A stretch of 64,000 bases of DNA from Copromyces sp. CBS 386.78 (GCA_030685235.1 MU839097.1:372001-436000), one strand, 5' to 3'; shown: positions 21,363 to 33,872, counted from the stretch's first letter. The notes: generated by a model not told the origin, from the sequence alone. Numbers and translations: made by a program.

Positions 21363-22792
21363 GACTGGGTCAAAGAAGGGGATCAGTTCTTGCGAAGCAG
21401 CATGCATTATCCGAAAAAACGGTCAGCAATATGAAAGTTCGAGTCGTTCCGAGCCAGGCGGAGCTTCAACGGATCAGGGTTTGACGGTCAGCCGGGGGCA
21501 AGGGGGTTTGGAGTTTTGGTTATAATGCATCTTGTTCAAAGGCGTCGGCTTCATGGTACTTGGATGATGGATGATTTTCCAATGGTCATGAGCATTGGTG
21601 CCAGCGGGTTATGTTGATGTATCTCACGGCATTCAAAGGCCCTTTCTCAAATGAACCAGATGTTTCCTAGCCGTACGTGACCGCAGATATCTTGTACATT
21701 GATCTTTTCCTCCCTGTGTCCTTATGGAACGGGTGCATATCGCACAAATTCACGTTGCTTTTCCCCGATTCTCTTTGCTTCCCTCATGACTAAAGACGAT
21801 GATCGGGTCCCTTTATAACACACTGGTCGTTCTCATTGTTAAGGTATTATGTAGCGACATGGATTGAGGAGGCTGGATCGTGATATCGTGGGTTAGGGTT
21901 CAGTATGAGCTTAGCGAACGAGTCCGACAAATTGGAAGTTTGGCAAAATGAATGAATTCCCGTCTCGACATCTGAATGGCAGCAGCACACCTCCTTTATG
22001 AAAGTGTCCAAGTCTCGAACTGCAAAACAGTCCTCAGGCTACGCCCCGCAAGTGAGCCCCTTTGGGTACCTTGCATATCAACAATGATGAATCATAATGA
22101 AAATGGCTGTACCAAAATGGGAATGCCACTGCAAAGCTGATTGGATGAACAAGCTTCCAAGAGGCGGTAATAGGCATGCTAGCGGTAAGAGGACCTGGAG
22201 GATAGCTGCCATCTCGCTGTAGCATTGGAGTCACCCCGTCGATTGTAGTGGGCTGAGTGGCAAGCTTTTTGCCATCCCGAGGGTGGCTAGTAGTGTAGGT
22301 ACTGCTAGTGTAGCCTTACGACTGGCAGAAATGCTCTGATTTGTCTGAGTCACCGGTGATGGAAAATGAATTCATGCAATTGGAATGCCGAAGAGCTCGG
22401 ATCCTCAATGGCAAAATGTGAGACAAGCCGGGCGAGGTTGGTAAGCCGCATGTATGCAGTTGTCATGTTGAAGGTAGGTAGGTACTTATATATATGAATA
22501 AGGGTCTTGGTACCCGCTGCCCCAAAAGCTGGTTGCTAAAGAAACCGCAGTCCGCAGTCCAGATTCCAGATTTGATAGCAGCCCCACTTTACACCTAGCC
22601 CAGTCGCTATCAGATTATATTTTCCTTCCATCGACAACCCCACCAGTCGTCATTCGCAAAGCAGCAAACAGCATTATTCTATATCTCCCACCTCCATCTG
22701 TCGCATAAACTCATCTCTCCCCGTCTGTCGGATTACTCCTTCACCACCAAGCACAGCAAGATAACCAGCAGTACTACACGAAATCCGAAGCC
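21363..22792. other. Intergenic region upstream of the eIF6 gene
   Basis: 1.4 kb without a supported gene. AGGTAGGTAGGTAC lies at 22472-22485, about 310 nt before the eIF6 start, and the stretch from 22560 is C/T-rich leader-like sequence. Confidence 0.5.
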
Positions 22793-23845
22793 ATGGCTGT
22801 CCGCGCCCAGTTCGAGAACTCCAACGAGTAAGTTTTGCTTGTGGCCTCCACGTTCCCGAGATGGAATTCTGCGATGCGAAAATATCGAAAATCTGCCCCG
22901 CCGAACGACATTCAATACCATGTTTCGACACCGCGACAGCAAGGCGGCTCTGTGAATCAGAATGGGGCGCGGAGGGTGGTGGTCATTTGGGATATCAAGC
23001 AAAAGACATGCTGACATTTGTCCGTTTTTCCTCAACAGGGTTGGAGTCTTTTCCACACTTACAAACTCTTACGCTTTGGTCGCCGTCGGTGCCAGCGAGA
23101 ACTTTTACAGCGTCTTCGAGGCCGAGCTTCAAGATGTTATCCCTATCTGCAGAACCACCATTGCCGGCACAAGGATTATCGGTCGTCTAACAGCTGGGTA
23201 TGTCAAAACTTTTGCTCCCCAGTCCTTGGGTGGCCGCAAAACCCAGATGGGGATATTAGATATCGGTAAGCTAACCAGCCATGGAAAAAAAAAAACAGTA
23301 ACCGCAAAGGTCTCCTCGTCCCCACTAGCACAAGCGACCAGGAACTGCAACATCTGCGCAACTCTCTCCCCGACGACGTGCGCATACAACGTATCGAGGA
23401 GCGTCTCTCGGCCCTGGGCAACGTGATTGTGTGCAACGACCACACGGCCCTCATCCACCCGGACCTGGAGCGCGAGACCGAGGAGATCATCGCCGACGTG
23501 CTCGGCGTCGAGGTGTTCCGCCAGACCATTGCCGACAACGTGCTGGTCGGCAGCTACATGGCGCTCAGCAACCAGGGCGGTCTCGTGCACCCCAAGACGT
23601 CGATCCAGGACCAGGACGAGCTCAGCTCCCTGCTCCAGGTACCGCTCGTGGCCGGTTCCGTCAACAGAGGCTCCAACGTCATCGGCGGCGGCATGGTGGT
23701 CAACGACTGGATGGCCGTCACCGGTCTTGACACCACGGCGCCCGAGCTTAGTGTTATCGAGAGCGTCTTCAGGTTAGGAGAGGGTGCCGCGCCTGGCCAG
23801 ATCAACTCCAGCCTCAAGGATACCATGGTCGAGTCTTTCTACTAA
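22793..23845 (+). CDS. TIF6: Eukaryotic translation initiation factor 6 (eIF6/Tif6)
   Basis: Three exons (22793-22827, 23039-23197, 23299-23845) encode 246 residues, the usual eIF6 length. The start [26 protein letters not shown] is a family hallmark, as are [47 protein letters not shown] and [24 protein letters not shown]. The protein binds the 60S subunit, is needed for its biogenesis, and keeps it from joining 40S until released by Sdo1 and the Efl1 GTPase. Introns are 211 and 101 nt; the second ends after an A-run of 11 and has a GCTAAC branch site. Confidence 0.97.
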
Positions 23846-26434
23846 ATCACTGGTTTTTCTTTTGGCTTCTGTTGGAGTTGGTTTTTTCTGCTTGGTAGGG
23901 AAAGGATGGATGTATTGAGAGGGGGAGCGGAGGCGAGAGATGGATGTTGTAGGAGGCTGGATTCTTGTCAGGTATACCTTACAACGACAATGGGTCGTTT
24001 TTGACATGCATGCTCAAGCGTGAGCAAACATGGCGAATTTTTTCTTCCAACAAATGGTTCCTATGAGTGGCGTTTTGTTCTGCGTGAGGATATGTATATG
24101 TGTGTGAGGATGAGCCCGGTTGTGGCTCGGAGCGGATTACGAAACTGTCTGCATTCTGGGGAGTGCCGCCTGGACTGGAAACGGATCCATGTTGATATTA
24201 CCATTACCTTTCAAAATAATCACGACGTATTCCTACTCTTCGGGGTTCGGTCATCATTGAGATAAGAAGACGGGATTAATGCCTTTGGGAAGGGGATCAA
24301 GGCATGATTTTCTTTTCAGGGTTAGGGTTGTACCGGCAGTTTTCTCTAATCTATCACCTACCAGCCTGTCAAGAAGACCAAACTGCTCGTCCCCTATGCT
24401 CTATGACGGGATCATCACCTCCTTTTAGAAATGTAAATCCAGACGCCAAGCGAGATGCCTCTGGAGACAATCCTCCCTCAGGGCCAATACCCACGAGATC
24501 GACACAAGGCTGAAAAGAAAGAAGCATCTGGCATGTCAAGGTACGGTACTTCGGGTACGTACCAAGCAGAATGCGGCCTTGGTTGCAATTGTAGGCGCGG
24601 GGCGGGCGGGCGGTGATGCAGCGTTTCATGCACGATGATGTGGTTGTCCGTTTCAGGGACTCGTGGTATTATACGCATCATTTTATAGCCTCCCATTCTA
24701 TGCTATGCATATCAAGTTGTTGACGAATGTTGGCTGGTTCCCCGATTCCACGACAGAAACGGCTGCGTATGATGTCTATCTCAAGAACCCTGCTGAGAAG
24801 TTCCATGCTTGAGGTCTGTTTTTTTGTTGCTGTGGTTTGGTATTCTTTGGCTGAGCTGTTGACTACGAAGCTTTTCTTGTGTGATGATCGTTTCGAGATA
24901 TGCCGTGAGAGGAGACAGTGGACTGCTTGTGAGTGGAGAATACTAATTCGAGATGAAACTTGGTCAATTTCGAGTTTTTCTGTCGATTTCCGGGGACGCG
25001 AGATTCGACGAAATTGCACAGACCCACGATCCGTCTGATAGTACTCGGCAGGTCCCGATTTTAACTTCTCCGCGGCGGGGTGGGCATAGGGCAAGACAAT
25101 GTCTCATTGTTTAGAATAAGATAAAAAGCTGTAAACATGAGAGCCCAACTCTCCAGATGTGCCTGCTTTGGAGGGAAACCCTGTAGGGCGAACAATGTTC
25201 AAATGGTCAAGTCTTCAAAATGCGGTGATGGTGGTGGATTTTGATTTATGTTGAGCTTGATATGCACAGGTGAATGCTGCACCTTGCATAAGTGGCAACG
25301 CACTTTCTTTGCCAAGTGCGTGCCTGCCACGGGTGCCGCAATGCCGGGGCCGGACCAATTGGCGGGATCCTTGTCGGGTTCTGCAGACGTCAGGGTGCCA
25401 AGGCTTCGAAAAAGAAGGTTGGGAATCTCTAGCTTCTTCACGACCCCGGAAAACGGAAAACAGAACAGGAAGGGTAAAGTGGAAAAGCGAGTCCCGCTTT
25501 AGCGAACCCCTGGAGTTCATTGCCCGTGGCTGTGTCTCCTATCCCGCGATCCCTATTGTGGACGGTGGTGGTGGTGCCCACGCCGGCCTCCCCAGTGGTG
25601 GTGGTGGTGGTGGTGGTGGGTGGTGGTGGTGGTGCCGCCGCAATCAGCAAAAGGGGAGAACGGGACCTCGCTTCGGTTCGAACTTCTCCAGACCGTTGGA
25701 GCCTTTTTAGGGCTTTTTTTTTTTTTTTTTTCTTCTGAGGGTCTACCCCCTTGATATTTTCCCTTGGTTTTGGTTTCTTGAATGGCTTTGGTTATCGACA
25801 AATTCTTCTCCTCTATTACCGTTCAGGTTCGACTTCCACTTCACCCAACCCGCCTGTTCGGACGATAGCATCTCGTGCGCCAACATCGGTCTACACCTCT
25901 CCGGAGCAATATATCGGTCAAGACTTTGGACCCCTGAAATGAGCGCATGAACCACGGCACGCCAGCAATAAACTACTCTTCGCCCCGTCCACCTCCGCAG
26001 TCCGCACACTCTTCGAAGCCCGACTCGAGTTCACCTTGGACGCAAGGAACTCCCCATCTTGGAAACAAAAACACGACTTAGGATCCCCGCCGCCAATTGC
26101 CACCAATTCCACCCAAACAACACACCGTGGAAGCTGTGGAAGCTTGTTGCATTCCATTGTCCTACTGCTTTGGCGTCGAAACTGGCATCAGTCCCAGAGA
26201 TCCCTCCCCATATTGTACTCTCTGTATTCCTAGCATATTACGACGGTAGAGGAGCCCGGACAATCGGTTGTCTGGACCTAAAGAAAACACTCCGGCCCCG
26301 CCAAACCAAACAATAAGCCGGCCGGCCAGACCAACAACGGCTAGATTCGCCTACCAGGGACTACCAGGGGAAAAACAGGAGAAAAACACACGGGACCTCC
26401 AGGGATACTGTGGCATTCCAAACATTACTACATC
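23846..26434. other. Long intergenic region with simple repeats
   Basis: 2.6 kb between the eIF6 gene and the coiled-coil gene. It holds GGT arrays (25564-25576, 25596-25634), an 18-T run (25714-25731) and many short open frames caused by the repeats. I see no gene with recognisable features. Confidence 0.45.
25564..25634. repeat. GGT trinucleotide microsatellite
   Basis: Two blocks of GGT repeats separated by about 20 nt of non-repeat sequence, followed 80 nt later by an 18-T run. Confidence 0.9.
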
Positions 26435-28099
26435 ATGCCCCTTAGACCCAATCCTGCCCTGCCCCCCTCGCAGCCAGCAAGAGACTTACCGCCTCCCCAA
26501 CGCCCCATTGAACGTCCAATTCCTCCTCCCAAAGCCCTAGCCTTGCGAGGGTCTCTGGACACCATCAGATCCGTCAGTTCAGAGCACAACCTCGTTCCCC
26601 CAAGAGTACCTGAGAAGCGCATAGCTCCCACTCCACCGTCTCGCCCAGCCTCGACCATCCTCGTCCCAGCCCCCTCCACCTTGCCCCCCTTGCAAGAGTA
26701 CCACAGCGGCTTTTCCGAGCAAGACGCTGAGTCGGGCTCGGGTCCCAACAAACATCACCGCGGGTCATCGTTCCCGAACCTGATCGCCCTCACCTTCGGC
26801 ACCGGAAACCAGCCCGCCTCCTCCTCCTCCTCCTCCTCCTCCTCGGAGCAACCGGACAGCAGTTCCCAAGGAGGGTTTGCCGACTGGCTCAACAGCTCGG
26901 GCTCGGCAGCAGCAGAAGCATTGGGAATGGCTCCCACCTTGACAGCCCGCAGCAGCAAGGCGGCGGACGGTCAGTCGTCCTCGTCCTTGACCGGTTCCGT
27001 TCGCGACGGCGACACCTCCATGGACAAGACGCCCACAAGGTCGCGTAGAAGCGGGACCAACGCCAGCCAGTTCAGCAACCGCAGCAGCATGCATGAGCCA
27101 TCCACCCCCAAGGGCAACGTCACCTCCCGGCTCATATCAGCCATCTCGTCCAAGTTCACGCCGGGCCCGGCGCCCTCCGGCCCGGCCGTTGACGACGAGC
27201 TGTGCAACCTCGACATCGAGGCCGCCCTGTTTCCTCCCGGAGCCCCCACCGACACCTCTTCCCCGGCCGCCTACAAGAATCTGCAGGCCAATGCCATCGG
27301 GCTGCTCACCAAGATGCAAGCCGCCTACCGCGAGCGTGTGGTCGCCGTCCGCGACCTGGAAGCCGAGAAGTCCGCTCAGCGCGACGAGATCGAAGCCGCC
27401 GAGACGCGCGCCCAGCACCTGAAGATGCAGCTCGAGGGCATGGCGCGCAAGGCCTCGGAGCACGAGCAGGCCATCCAGAAGCTGATGGACGAACTGGCCT
27501 TTGAGCGCAGCAAGTTCCGGCCCCCTCTTCCGCAGCGCACGTCGACCATCATGTCGGAGTGCAGCGTGGTGTCGGAGGACCTCGGCGTCGACGCCGACTA
27601 CAACACCCGGCGCAAGTGGCGCGAGAGCGCCAGCACCATCAAGACGGACTACTCGTACTCGACCGACACCGACAGCGTCGCCGAGAGCGAGAGCGTCTTC
27701 TCGGCAAGGTGCCGGAGCCCCGTCATTCCCGGTGGTGGCGGTTTTGAGTCTGGTACCATTAGCATCGTCAACAGCCCCGCTCCCTCAGTATCGGCCCTGC
27801 AGCGCAACGTGAGCGTCACCAACAAGAGGAGATCCATGGGTCCCCCGCCTCCGGTCCCGACCACGCCCAAGCCCAAGATCGTCGGCACCCAGATGAGCGC
27901 GTTCCAGAAGATCATCCGCGGCATCGCGCCCGGCTCGGACGGGAACGGGTGCGCGAACTGCATGGGTCAGGACGCCAGCATGGCCTGGGACACGGTCGGC
28001 TTGCTGCGGGATGAGAACAGGCACTTGAAGGAGCGCGTGGGCGAGCTGGAGGTGGCGGTCGAGGGATGCTTGGATTTGGTCAATGGCATTGGCTTGTAA
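26435..28099 (+). CDS. Coiled-coil protein of unknown function
   Basis: A single open frame of 554 residues. The N-terminal 120 residues are Pro-rich (PPPQRP, PIPPPKA), possibly SH3-binding. A poly-Ser tract of TCC codons lies near 26817-26843. A region around AAYKNLQANAIGLLTKMQAAYRE leads into a coiled coil (about 299-360), followed by Ser/Thr-rich sequence and a second short coil at the C terminus (about 515-553), preceded by CANCMGQD, which could bind a metal weakly or not at all. The layout suggests a cytoskeletal or polarity adaptor, but I do not recognise the family. The ATG at 26435 is the first in the frame. Composition is GC-rich at third codon positions, consistent with real coding. 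Confidence 0.85.
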   Translation: MPLRPNPALPPSQPARDLPPPQRPIERPIPPPKALALRGSLDTIRSVSSEHNLVPPRVPEKRIAPTPPSRPASTILVPAPSTLPPLQEYHSGFSEQDAESGSGPNKHHRGSSFPNLIALTFGTGNQPASSSSSSSSSEQPDSSSQGGFADWLNSSGSAAAEALGMAPTLTARSSKAADGQSSSSLTGSVRDGDTSMDKTPTRSRRSGTNASQFSNRSSMHEPSTPKGNVTSRLISAISSKFTPGPAPSGPAVDDELCNLDIEAALFPPGAPTDTSSPAAYKNLQANAIGLLTKMQAAYRERVVAVRDLEAEKSAQRDEIEAAETRAQHLKMQLEGMARKASEHEQAIQKLMDELAFERSKFRPPLPQRTSTIMSECSVVSEDLGVDADYNTRRKWRESASTIKTDYSYSTDTDSVAESESVFSARCRSPVIPGGGGFESGTISIVNSPAPSVSALQRNVSVTNKRRSMGPPPPVPTTPKPKIVGTQMSAFQKIIRGIAPGSDGNGCANCMGQDASMAWDTVGLLRDENRHLKERVGELEVAVEGCLDLVNGIGL

Positions 28100-29037
28100 A
28101 AAGCCTCCTCTTCTCGGCCTTGCCCTCAGATGATGTGGCGTTTCATGGTTTTATGACTTTGCCTTTTTCTTGTTTTGGCTTTTTTTTTTTGTGTCTTTTT
28201 TGAGTATAACGGCCGTGGATGACAACAACAACATTTAAGCATGACCTAGTTAGCTAGTTGCCGCGCGCCGGCTAGACTGACCTCTGGATTTTGTTTTCTT
28301 TTTTGCATTGTGTGTCCGTAGGGTTTCCCGTTGAAACAGATACCACTTTCGTTCAAATGCTAAGATGATAGATATACCAGAAGAATGGGGGGTTGGCACG
28401 GGAAGGAAGAGAAAGGGTTTTATGATGTCGGGATGAAGCAGACAATGACCGATCAAGGTCGACAGAGAGCATGCGTGTAAAAAAGCAGATAATGTATATA
28501 AAAGTGCTGGGGTTCTTGCTCTCTAAATTTGATGTTTGATGTTTATAGGTCAGCAATATGTTTACATATACCCCTTGCTGGAAGTGCGTCTTTTATCGTC
28601 CAACCTGAGTGTGTCGTTGAAACGTACGAGAAGCAGTCAACGATCTAGACATAACCAGAAACCGAACGTTCCCGAACGTCTTATCACTTTCATGAAATGA
28701 TGTGTATGCTCTTTAGAAAGACCAGTCTATTGTAGCCTCCGCTCTCCCTCTAGAAGCTCCACGTCCTATGTTGTACTGCCATGTGACGTTTCTCTTTCTG
28801 TGTATTTCCCGCCATCCGAGATAGACTTCTCTGGTGAAGCTCTTTCAACCAGAGCTCGGCTGCCAGGTATCTGATGATAACTGGCGTTTGTGGGCGTCCT
28901 GTTTGTCGTTTGTTCTTTGTCGACCCCATATCAACGGCCTGCTCCCCTCTGAATATCCACCCGGATCCACCCAGTCCGACTCAGACACTCTTCTCCATCT
29001 CTTCTCTCCATCTCAATGTCCATCCCAATGAGTATTC
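28100..29037. other. Convergent intergenic region
   Basis: 3' flanks of the coiled-coil gene and of the complex I subunit gene. T-rich near 28150-28205; nothing else is supported. Confidence 0.5.
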
Positions 29038-29468
29038 TCAGTGCGCAGTGACGGTGGACGCAGTACCATCGTGGTGATGCTCATCCTTGAGAAAGAGATG
29101 CTCGTAGATGCAGTAAATAGCAAAGGCGACGGAGGCGGTGCCAAAGCCGGGAAGAGCGCCCCTGAAGCGTTCGGAGCGGGAGAATTCGCCGGTGGTACGC
29201 CAGGACTCGCTGTTTTCAGAGAGCGGGAAGGTCTCGTGTTGGTTATCCAAACTTCCTCCAAGAGCACACAGCTTGGTCGGAACGGTCTGTACTCACTTCT
29301 CTTTCCAAGGATCGTGCTCGGGCACACGGGCAGCTCTACGGAACTCGCCGATGTTGAACCCCGTGGGGTTGGTCTTAGGGATGGCGCGGAGAACTCTTTT
29401 TCGTTGTTGTTAGGAATCGCGAAGCTGGTACATATAGCCATAAGCACGACTCACCGTGTGACGCGCAT
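29038..29468 (-). CDS. NADH:ubiquinone oxidoreductase B12 (NDUFB3-type) subunit
   Basis: Three exons on the minus strand (29455-29468, 29297-29395, 29038-29209) encode 94 residues. Characteristic segments are NPTGFNIGEFRRAARVPEHD, then DPWKE-NESWRTTGEFSR, then FRGALPGFGTASVAFAIYC, a single membrane span, matching the family's conserved DPW, W-R-x-TG and FPGLG-like motifs. The protein is an accessory subunit of the complex I membrane arm in the mitochondrial inner membrane. The first exon is only 14 nt, with start context ACCAAAATG. Introns are 59 nt (GTGAGT, branch CCTAAC) and 87 nt (GTGAGT). It is divergent from CAF1, 807 nt away. Confidence 0.88.
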
Positions 29469-30275
29469 TTTGGTGACGGCAATGGCTTGTTAACGTCGAT
29501 GCGGGAATGGCTTCACACCAGAGCGGGCTTCAATTGGTTTGTAGCGACGTCGACGACGTTGTCGCCGCACTCGAACGTGCTTGGGCCAGTGCGACTGCCC
29601 AGTGTGTAACAGGTAATCCGCACCCGCACCACCACCCCCAACCCTGTCCTTGGCGGCAGAAAGGGGACCTCCGAATCCCCCCCCTCGTGCGCCCAGTCAA
29701 GAAAAAGGTACGTACCCGGTTAAGTTGTACCTGTGCTCTCGCTGGCACTTGACATCAACCTCGACTTTGCTCCTGGTGGCCCGTGCGATCAACAGCCTGC
29801 CGCCTCGGCGCCTCCAACCTTCCAATCCAACACTGCAACTGAAACTGGAGCGATTGAGCGAACCTGCCCGCCCGAAACAAGTCAGATAGCAACTGCTGTT
29901 GACAGCCTTCGAACCGTGCACCAGAAACACGCACAGCACTCGACCAGCTTTCGACCCGTCCGACGAAATCTGTCAACACGCACCACAGAACTTAACATCT
30001 TAACTTTCCAGGCTGTACCCCTCCGCACTCGTTCCCCTCGACCGCAGCCGTACCGATCATTTGCCTGCCAACCACGACGACGATATCATCGAGCCCACGT
30101 AGGCCGATTCGACCGCCGACTGAGCGCCCGGCCGCCCCTCCGTCATCCCTCAGAGCAGCGCCTGGTCAGGAATGGTGCATACACGGCTCACACTTCCAAG
30201 ACCAACCTTTACAAGTCCGAGATCACGATAGACGTATAGCATCGAAACCGTTCCACTGGCTGTCGCTCCTCCGCG
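29469..30275. other. Divergent promoter region and CAF1 leader
   Basis: 807 nt between the complex I subunit gene and CAF1. From about 29740 it is C- and A-rich, typical of a long 5' leader; the open frame at 29733-30239 has no recognisable domain and is probably leader sequence. Confidence 0.5.
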
Positions 30276-32068
30276 ATGCCTCCTCCGCCCATCAACAGGT
30301 TCCCCAGCGGACCTTCGCCCTACCATCAGCAGTTTCCTACACATGGCCAGCACACGGCAAGCCATCCTCCGCAGCTGGCAGGAAACCCCGCCTACCTCAA
30401 CCAGAACGCCCAAGTGAACCCCTTTTCGGCAAATAGCAACCTATTAGGCCTAGGCGGGGCACTGAATGCTGGTGGTGGCGGCTTCAATGTGGGGGGAGAC
30501 TCGGGGCTGGCGAGCCATGCTGCGAGGATGTCATTCCAGCACGGGGCTCAACTTCAGCAACAGCAGCAATCTCAACAACAACACCAGCAGCAGGCCCAGC
30601 AACAGACGGCCCAACACTCACAACACGCCCAGCATGCACAGCACCAGCAGCACATGCAGCACGCACCACAACAGGGCCACGGTGCCCTTGCCGACCATCC
30701 CACGCGATCGCAGCAAAAGAGCCGGATACGAGAGGTGTGGAAGTACAATTTGCAGGAGGAGATGGCTATACTGAGAGACTTGGTGGACAAGTATCCGTAC
30801 ATTGCTATGGTGGGACTTTGCAGTTACCCCCTTACTGGGAGAGGAGAGCTTGGAAATGGCTAACGTGGGCTGGGCTTCTTTTTTAGGACACCGAGTTTCC
30901 CGGCGTTGTGTCGAGACCGATGGGCGGTTTTAGGGGTAAGAGCGACTACCATTACCAATGTCTCAGGACCAACGTCGATATGTTGAAGGTCATTCAGATC
31001 GGCATTGCCCTATTCAACGAAGACGGCGAGCAACCCCCTGCACGACCAAACTCGACCGATTCTATGGACCTCGCAGGAAAGAGGGCGGCCAACCAACAGG
31101 GGCCGTTTCCCTTCGCGTGGCAGTTCAACTTTAAATTCTCTCTTAAGGAGGACATGTTTAACCAGACCTCGATCGAGTCTCTGCAGCAAGCCGGTATCGA
31201 CTTCAGCCTACTGGAGCGGGACGGCATCGACCCCAAGGAATTCGCCGCGCTGCTTATCCCATCCGGCTTGGTGTGTTTCGAAGACGTGCGCTGGATCAGC
31301 TTCCACGGTGGCTACGACTTTGGGTACCTTACAAAACTTTTGATCTGTTCTCAGCTTCCTAACGACGAGGTTGAGTTTGATCAGATCATGAAGCTTTATT
31401 TCCCTTCGACGTATGACGTTAAGCATCTCATGAAGCACGCCATCAAGCAGTACAACAGCGGTGCGCTGACCCCCAACGATCCGGGTGCGGCCGAAATCCT
31501 CCAAAAGTTCGAGCAGAAATCCGGCCTGGAACACATCGCCGACACTCTCAAGGTTAAGCGCGTGGGTAGTGCACACCAGGCGGGTAGTGACAGCCTTATC
31601 ACCGGCAAGGTCTTCTTCGAACTACGGAAGCGCATCTTCAACGGAGATATTGGTGGCGAGCACGTCGGTAAGGTCTGGGGTCTCGGCATCCCCGATTTCT
31701 CTGTCGTTGCTAGCCTTCCCAGCCTTAACACGGCAGCCGCGACTGCTAGCAATAATAACAATAACAGCGCCAACGCCGAGAGCTCAGCAACTGGGCAGCA
31801 GCAAAACGGTGCGCAGAACGGGACCCCCAGCACGCCCAACGGTGCTTCGGTGAACCTCGCCGGCGCGCTGGCGGCTGCTGGCGCTAACGCTACTCAAGCG
31901 GCCGCCGCTGCTCAGGCTGCTGCTGCCGCCTCGCACAACACTAACGGCGGTGCTGCGGCGGCGTTGGGCAACCTCGGACCTATGACCCCCGGTGGCGGAG
32001 GTGGCGTTTTCGGCCAGTTCGCGTTCGGCAACTCCAGCAACAGCAATAGCAGCGCCAATCGAGGTTAG
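30276..32068 (+). CDS. CAF1: CCR4-NOT deadenylase subunit Caf1/Pop2
   Basis: Two exons (30276-30809, 30887-32068) encode 571 residues. The N-terminal extension (1-150) is rich in Gln, His and Ala, with a long polyQ/HAQ tract. The DEDD nuclease domain starts at IREVWKYNLQEEMAIL and has DTEFPG (D179, E181), HGGYDFGYLTK (D about 322) and HQAGSDSLIT (H about 408, D about 413), so all four DEDD acidic residues and the histidine of a DEDDh-type enzyme are present. The C terminus (about 450-571) is Asn/Ala/Gly-rich low complexity. The protein removes poly(A) tails of mRNA within CCR4-NOT in the cytoplasm. The 77-nt intron has an unusual GTGGGA donor but a good GGCTAAC branch and TTTTTTAG acceptor, and it interrupts just before the first catalytic Asp. 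Confidence 0.95.
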
Positions 32069-32102
32069 AACCATCCGGCGGCGGGCTCTAATACGAGGGG
32101 GG

Positions 32103-32504
32103 CTAGTGGCAAAAAGAAAAAACGGGATAAAGCAACAGCAACCGCCTCTTAGTCGGGACATCCTGCTGAAGCTTTTCATTCTCAACTTTCTGCACTTCCT
32201 GGGTTCGTGGTACATCATCCTCCTCCTCCTGGGACGTGGGTACAATTTCATCCTCCTGCTCTCCCTCGTCCTGGGTCGGCGGTACATGGACAGAATTATC
32301 CTGCTCGGTCGTTGGTACATCATCATCAACCTCCTCCTCCCGCCCCTCCTCTTGGGTCGGTACATGATTTTTCTCGATTGGCACTTGCTTCATATCCTCC
32401 TCCTGGGTCGTCGGTACATGGTCCTGCTCATCCTGGATTTGTGCCTCCTTCAAATCCTCCTGCCGCTGTGGTGGTACGTCACCCTGTTTTTGGAGCGGAA
32501 CCAA
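32103..32504 (-). other. Acidic repeat open frame antisense to the CAF1 3' flank
   Basis: A minus-strand frame of about 133 codons encodes irregular repeats of VPTTQEE with acidic spacers (for example HVPTTQEEDMKQVP, EIVPTSQEEEDDVP). It lacks an ATG at its 5' end, so it would need an upstream exon, or it may be an untranslated tandem repeat. The other strand is also open but would encode an unlikely Leu/Tyr/Trp-rich string. I cannot decide whether it is expressed. Confidence 0.35.
32198..32480. repeat. Imperfect tandem repeat with GGTAC core
   Basis: About seven copies of CCTGGGTCG-n-GGTACAT-like units spaced 30-60 nt apart, separated by CCT-rich sequence. Confidence 0.7.
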
Positions 32505-33872
32505 TGGTATGGGACCAGCACCAGCAAGGTTCGAAGCCTGAGGGGAGTGGCTGAAAGGGTGAAGGAAGCTTATATGTGTGTGTATGTTGTGTGTGGATAG
32601 ATGAGATGAGATGGGATAGGGATGCGATATGCATGGGTCAAAGGAGTTTGATATGTGGTTGGCTTGTTGTTATTTTTGTCGTCCCCCTACCGACCTACCT
32701 ACCCTTTTTTTGCGCTCTACTTCAAATTTTCTTGGTCTCTCTCCGTTGTCCTCAAAGACGTTTATATCTTTTGGGTTCTTCCTATATGATTTGTTCTCGT
32801 TGTCGTCGTGGCTTTAACTGCGTGTGATGGGTGCTGTGTTCTCTCTGGCTTTGAAACTGCACGTTCAGTTGCCGAACAAGAATAGGTCGACGATACATAC
32901 GTGGAAAGGCAAAAGCATACACGTGCCTCGGGAAACCAATTGATGGGACTCGAAAAGAAAAAGGAAGGGATCGAATACGACGGGATCAAAAACAGCGGGA
33001 CTTTGCGAACTTCTCTTGACATCAACACTATCTACATCAGCATCATCTACCTCTTCACACCACAACACTACACCCCAGCGAAACCAGTCATGTCCTGGTC
33101 TTAGATTTCCATTTCAGCTTTTCTTTTGGTTGTATACTAGTCCATTAGCGGTTACATTACATTACACTCGTGTGATTTATATTTTACGTTTTTTATTACC
33201 GCTCGGCTTTCTTCTTGACTCTGGCAAACGGGATTCAAAACAGGGAAGAGAGAGGAATAGCAAGGCAACATGGGCCAGCGGTGGTTCGGTATAATTGACT
33301 TACAACAGCAGTTTTGGCGTACCTTTCATTCTCATCCCCACCTTATAAAGGGGTCATGTAGTTGGCACAAATGAGTACTGGTTTTCATCTCACTATCGTT
33401 CGTTGTACGCTTGATGTTTCAGATACGAACGGGTGGCAACACTCATCGTCCAAGCACATGATAGAAATCAAGTCATTAAATCTTATTGATGGTCCTATCA
33501 TAATGGCAACGCTGTCATGAGCCCATGTGCGTCTGTGTGCGCTGTATGCCGTGTACCTTGTCCCCAATCTTCCCATTCCATACTTTATTCCCAAGCCCTT
33601 TGCTGCCGCTGTGCGTATCTTTCCCGGAAAGTAGTCCGAACTGGGAACCAGACTAATAATGATGATTCCCCAGTTTTGGGTTTCTCTCCCAGAGACCATA
33701 ATAATGATAAAACCCCCCAAACACCCGTAAATCATAACCGTTAGTAAACCCGCGCCGTATTGTACGCCCCAATTTCGCCAATCCCAATCAATGAAAAATG
33801 AAAAATTAAGCCCCCAAAGAAGCGCATACACAGTATGTCGCTGCCCGCAACTTGAAACCGCAGTGTGCCATC

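Larger units (their letters stand above)
32069..33872. other. Convergent intergenic region with a repeat
   Basis: Lies between the ends of CAF1 and FYV10. It contains the GGTAC-bearing tandem repeat (32198-32480), AGGTAGGT-type sequence (32693-32703) and several T-rich tracts. No other gene is supported. Confidence 0.45.

Noticed and set aside
24315..24330. Telomere-like TTAGGG matches (also near 21891 and 51124)
   Set aside because: Only single or partial units occur, scattered within ordinary intergenic DNA.
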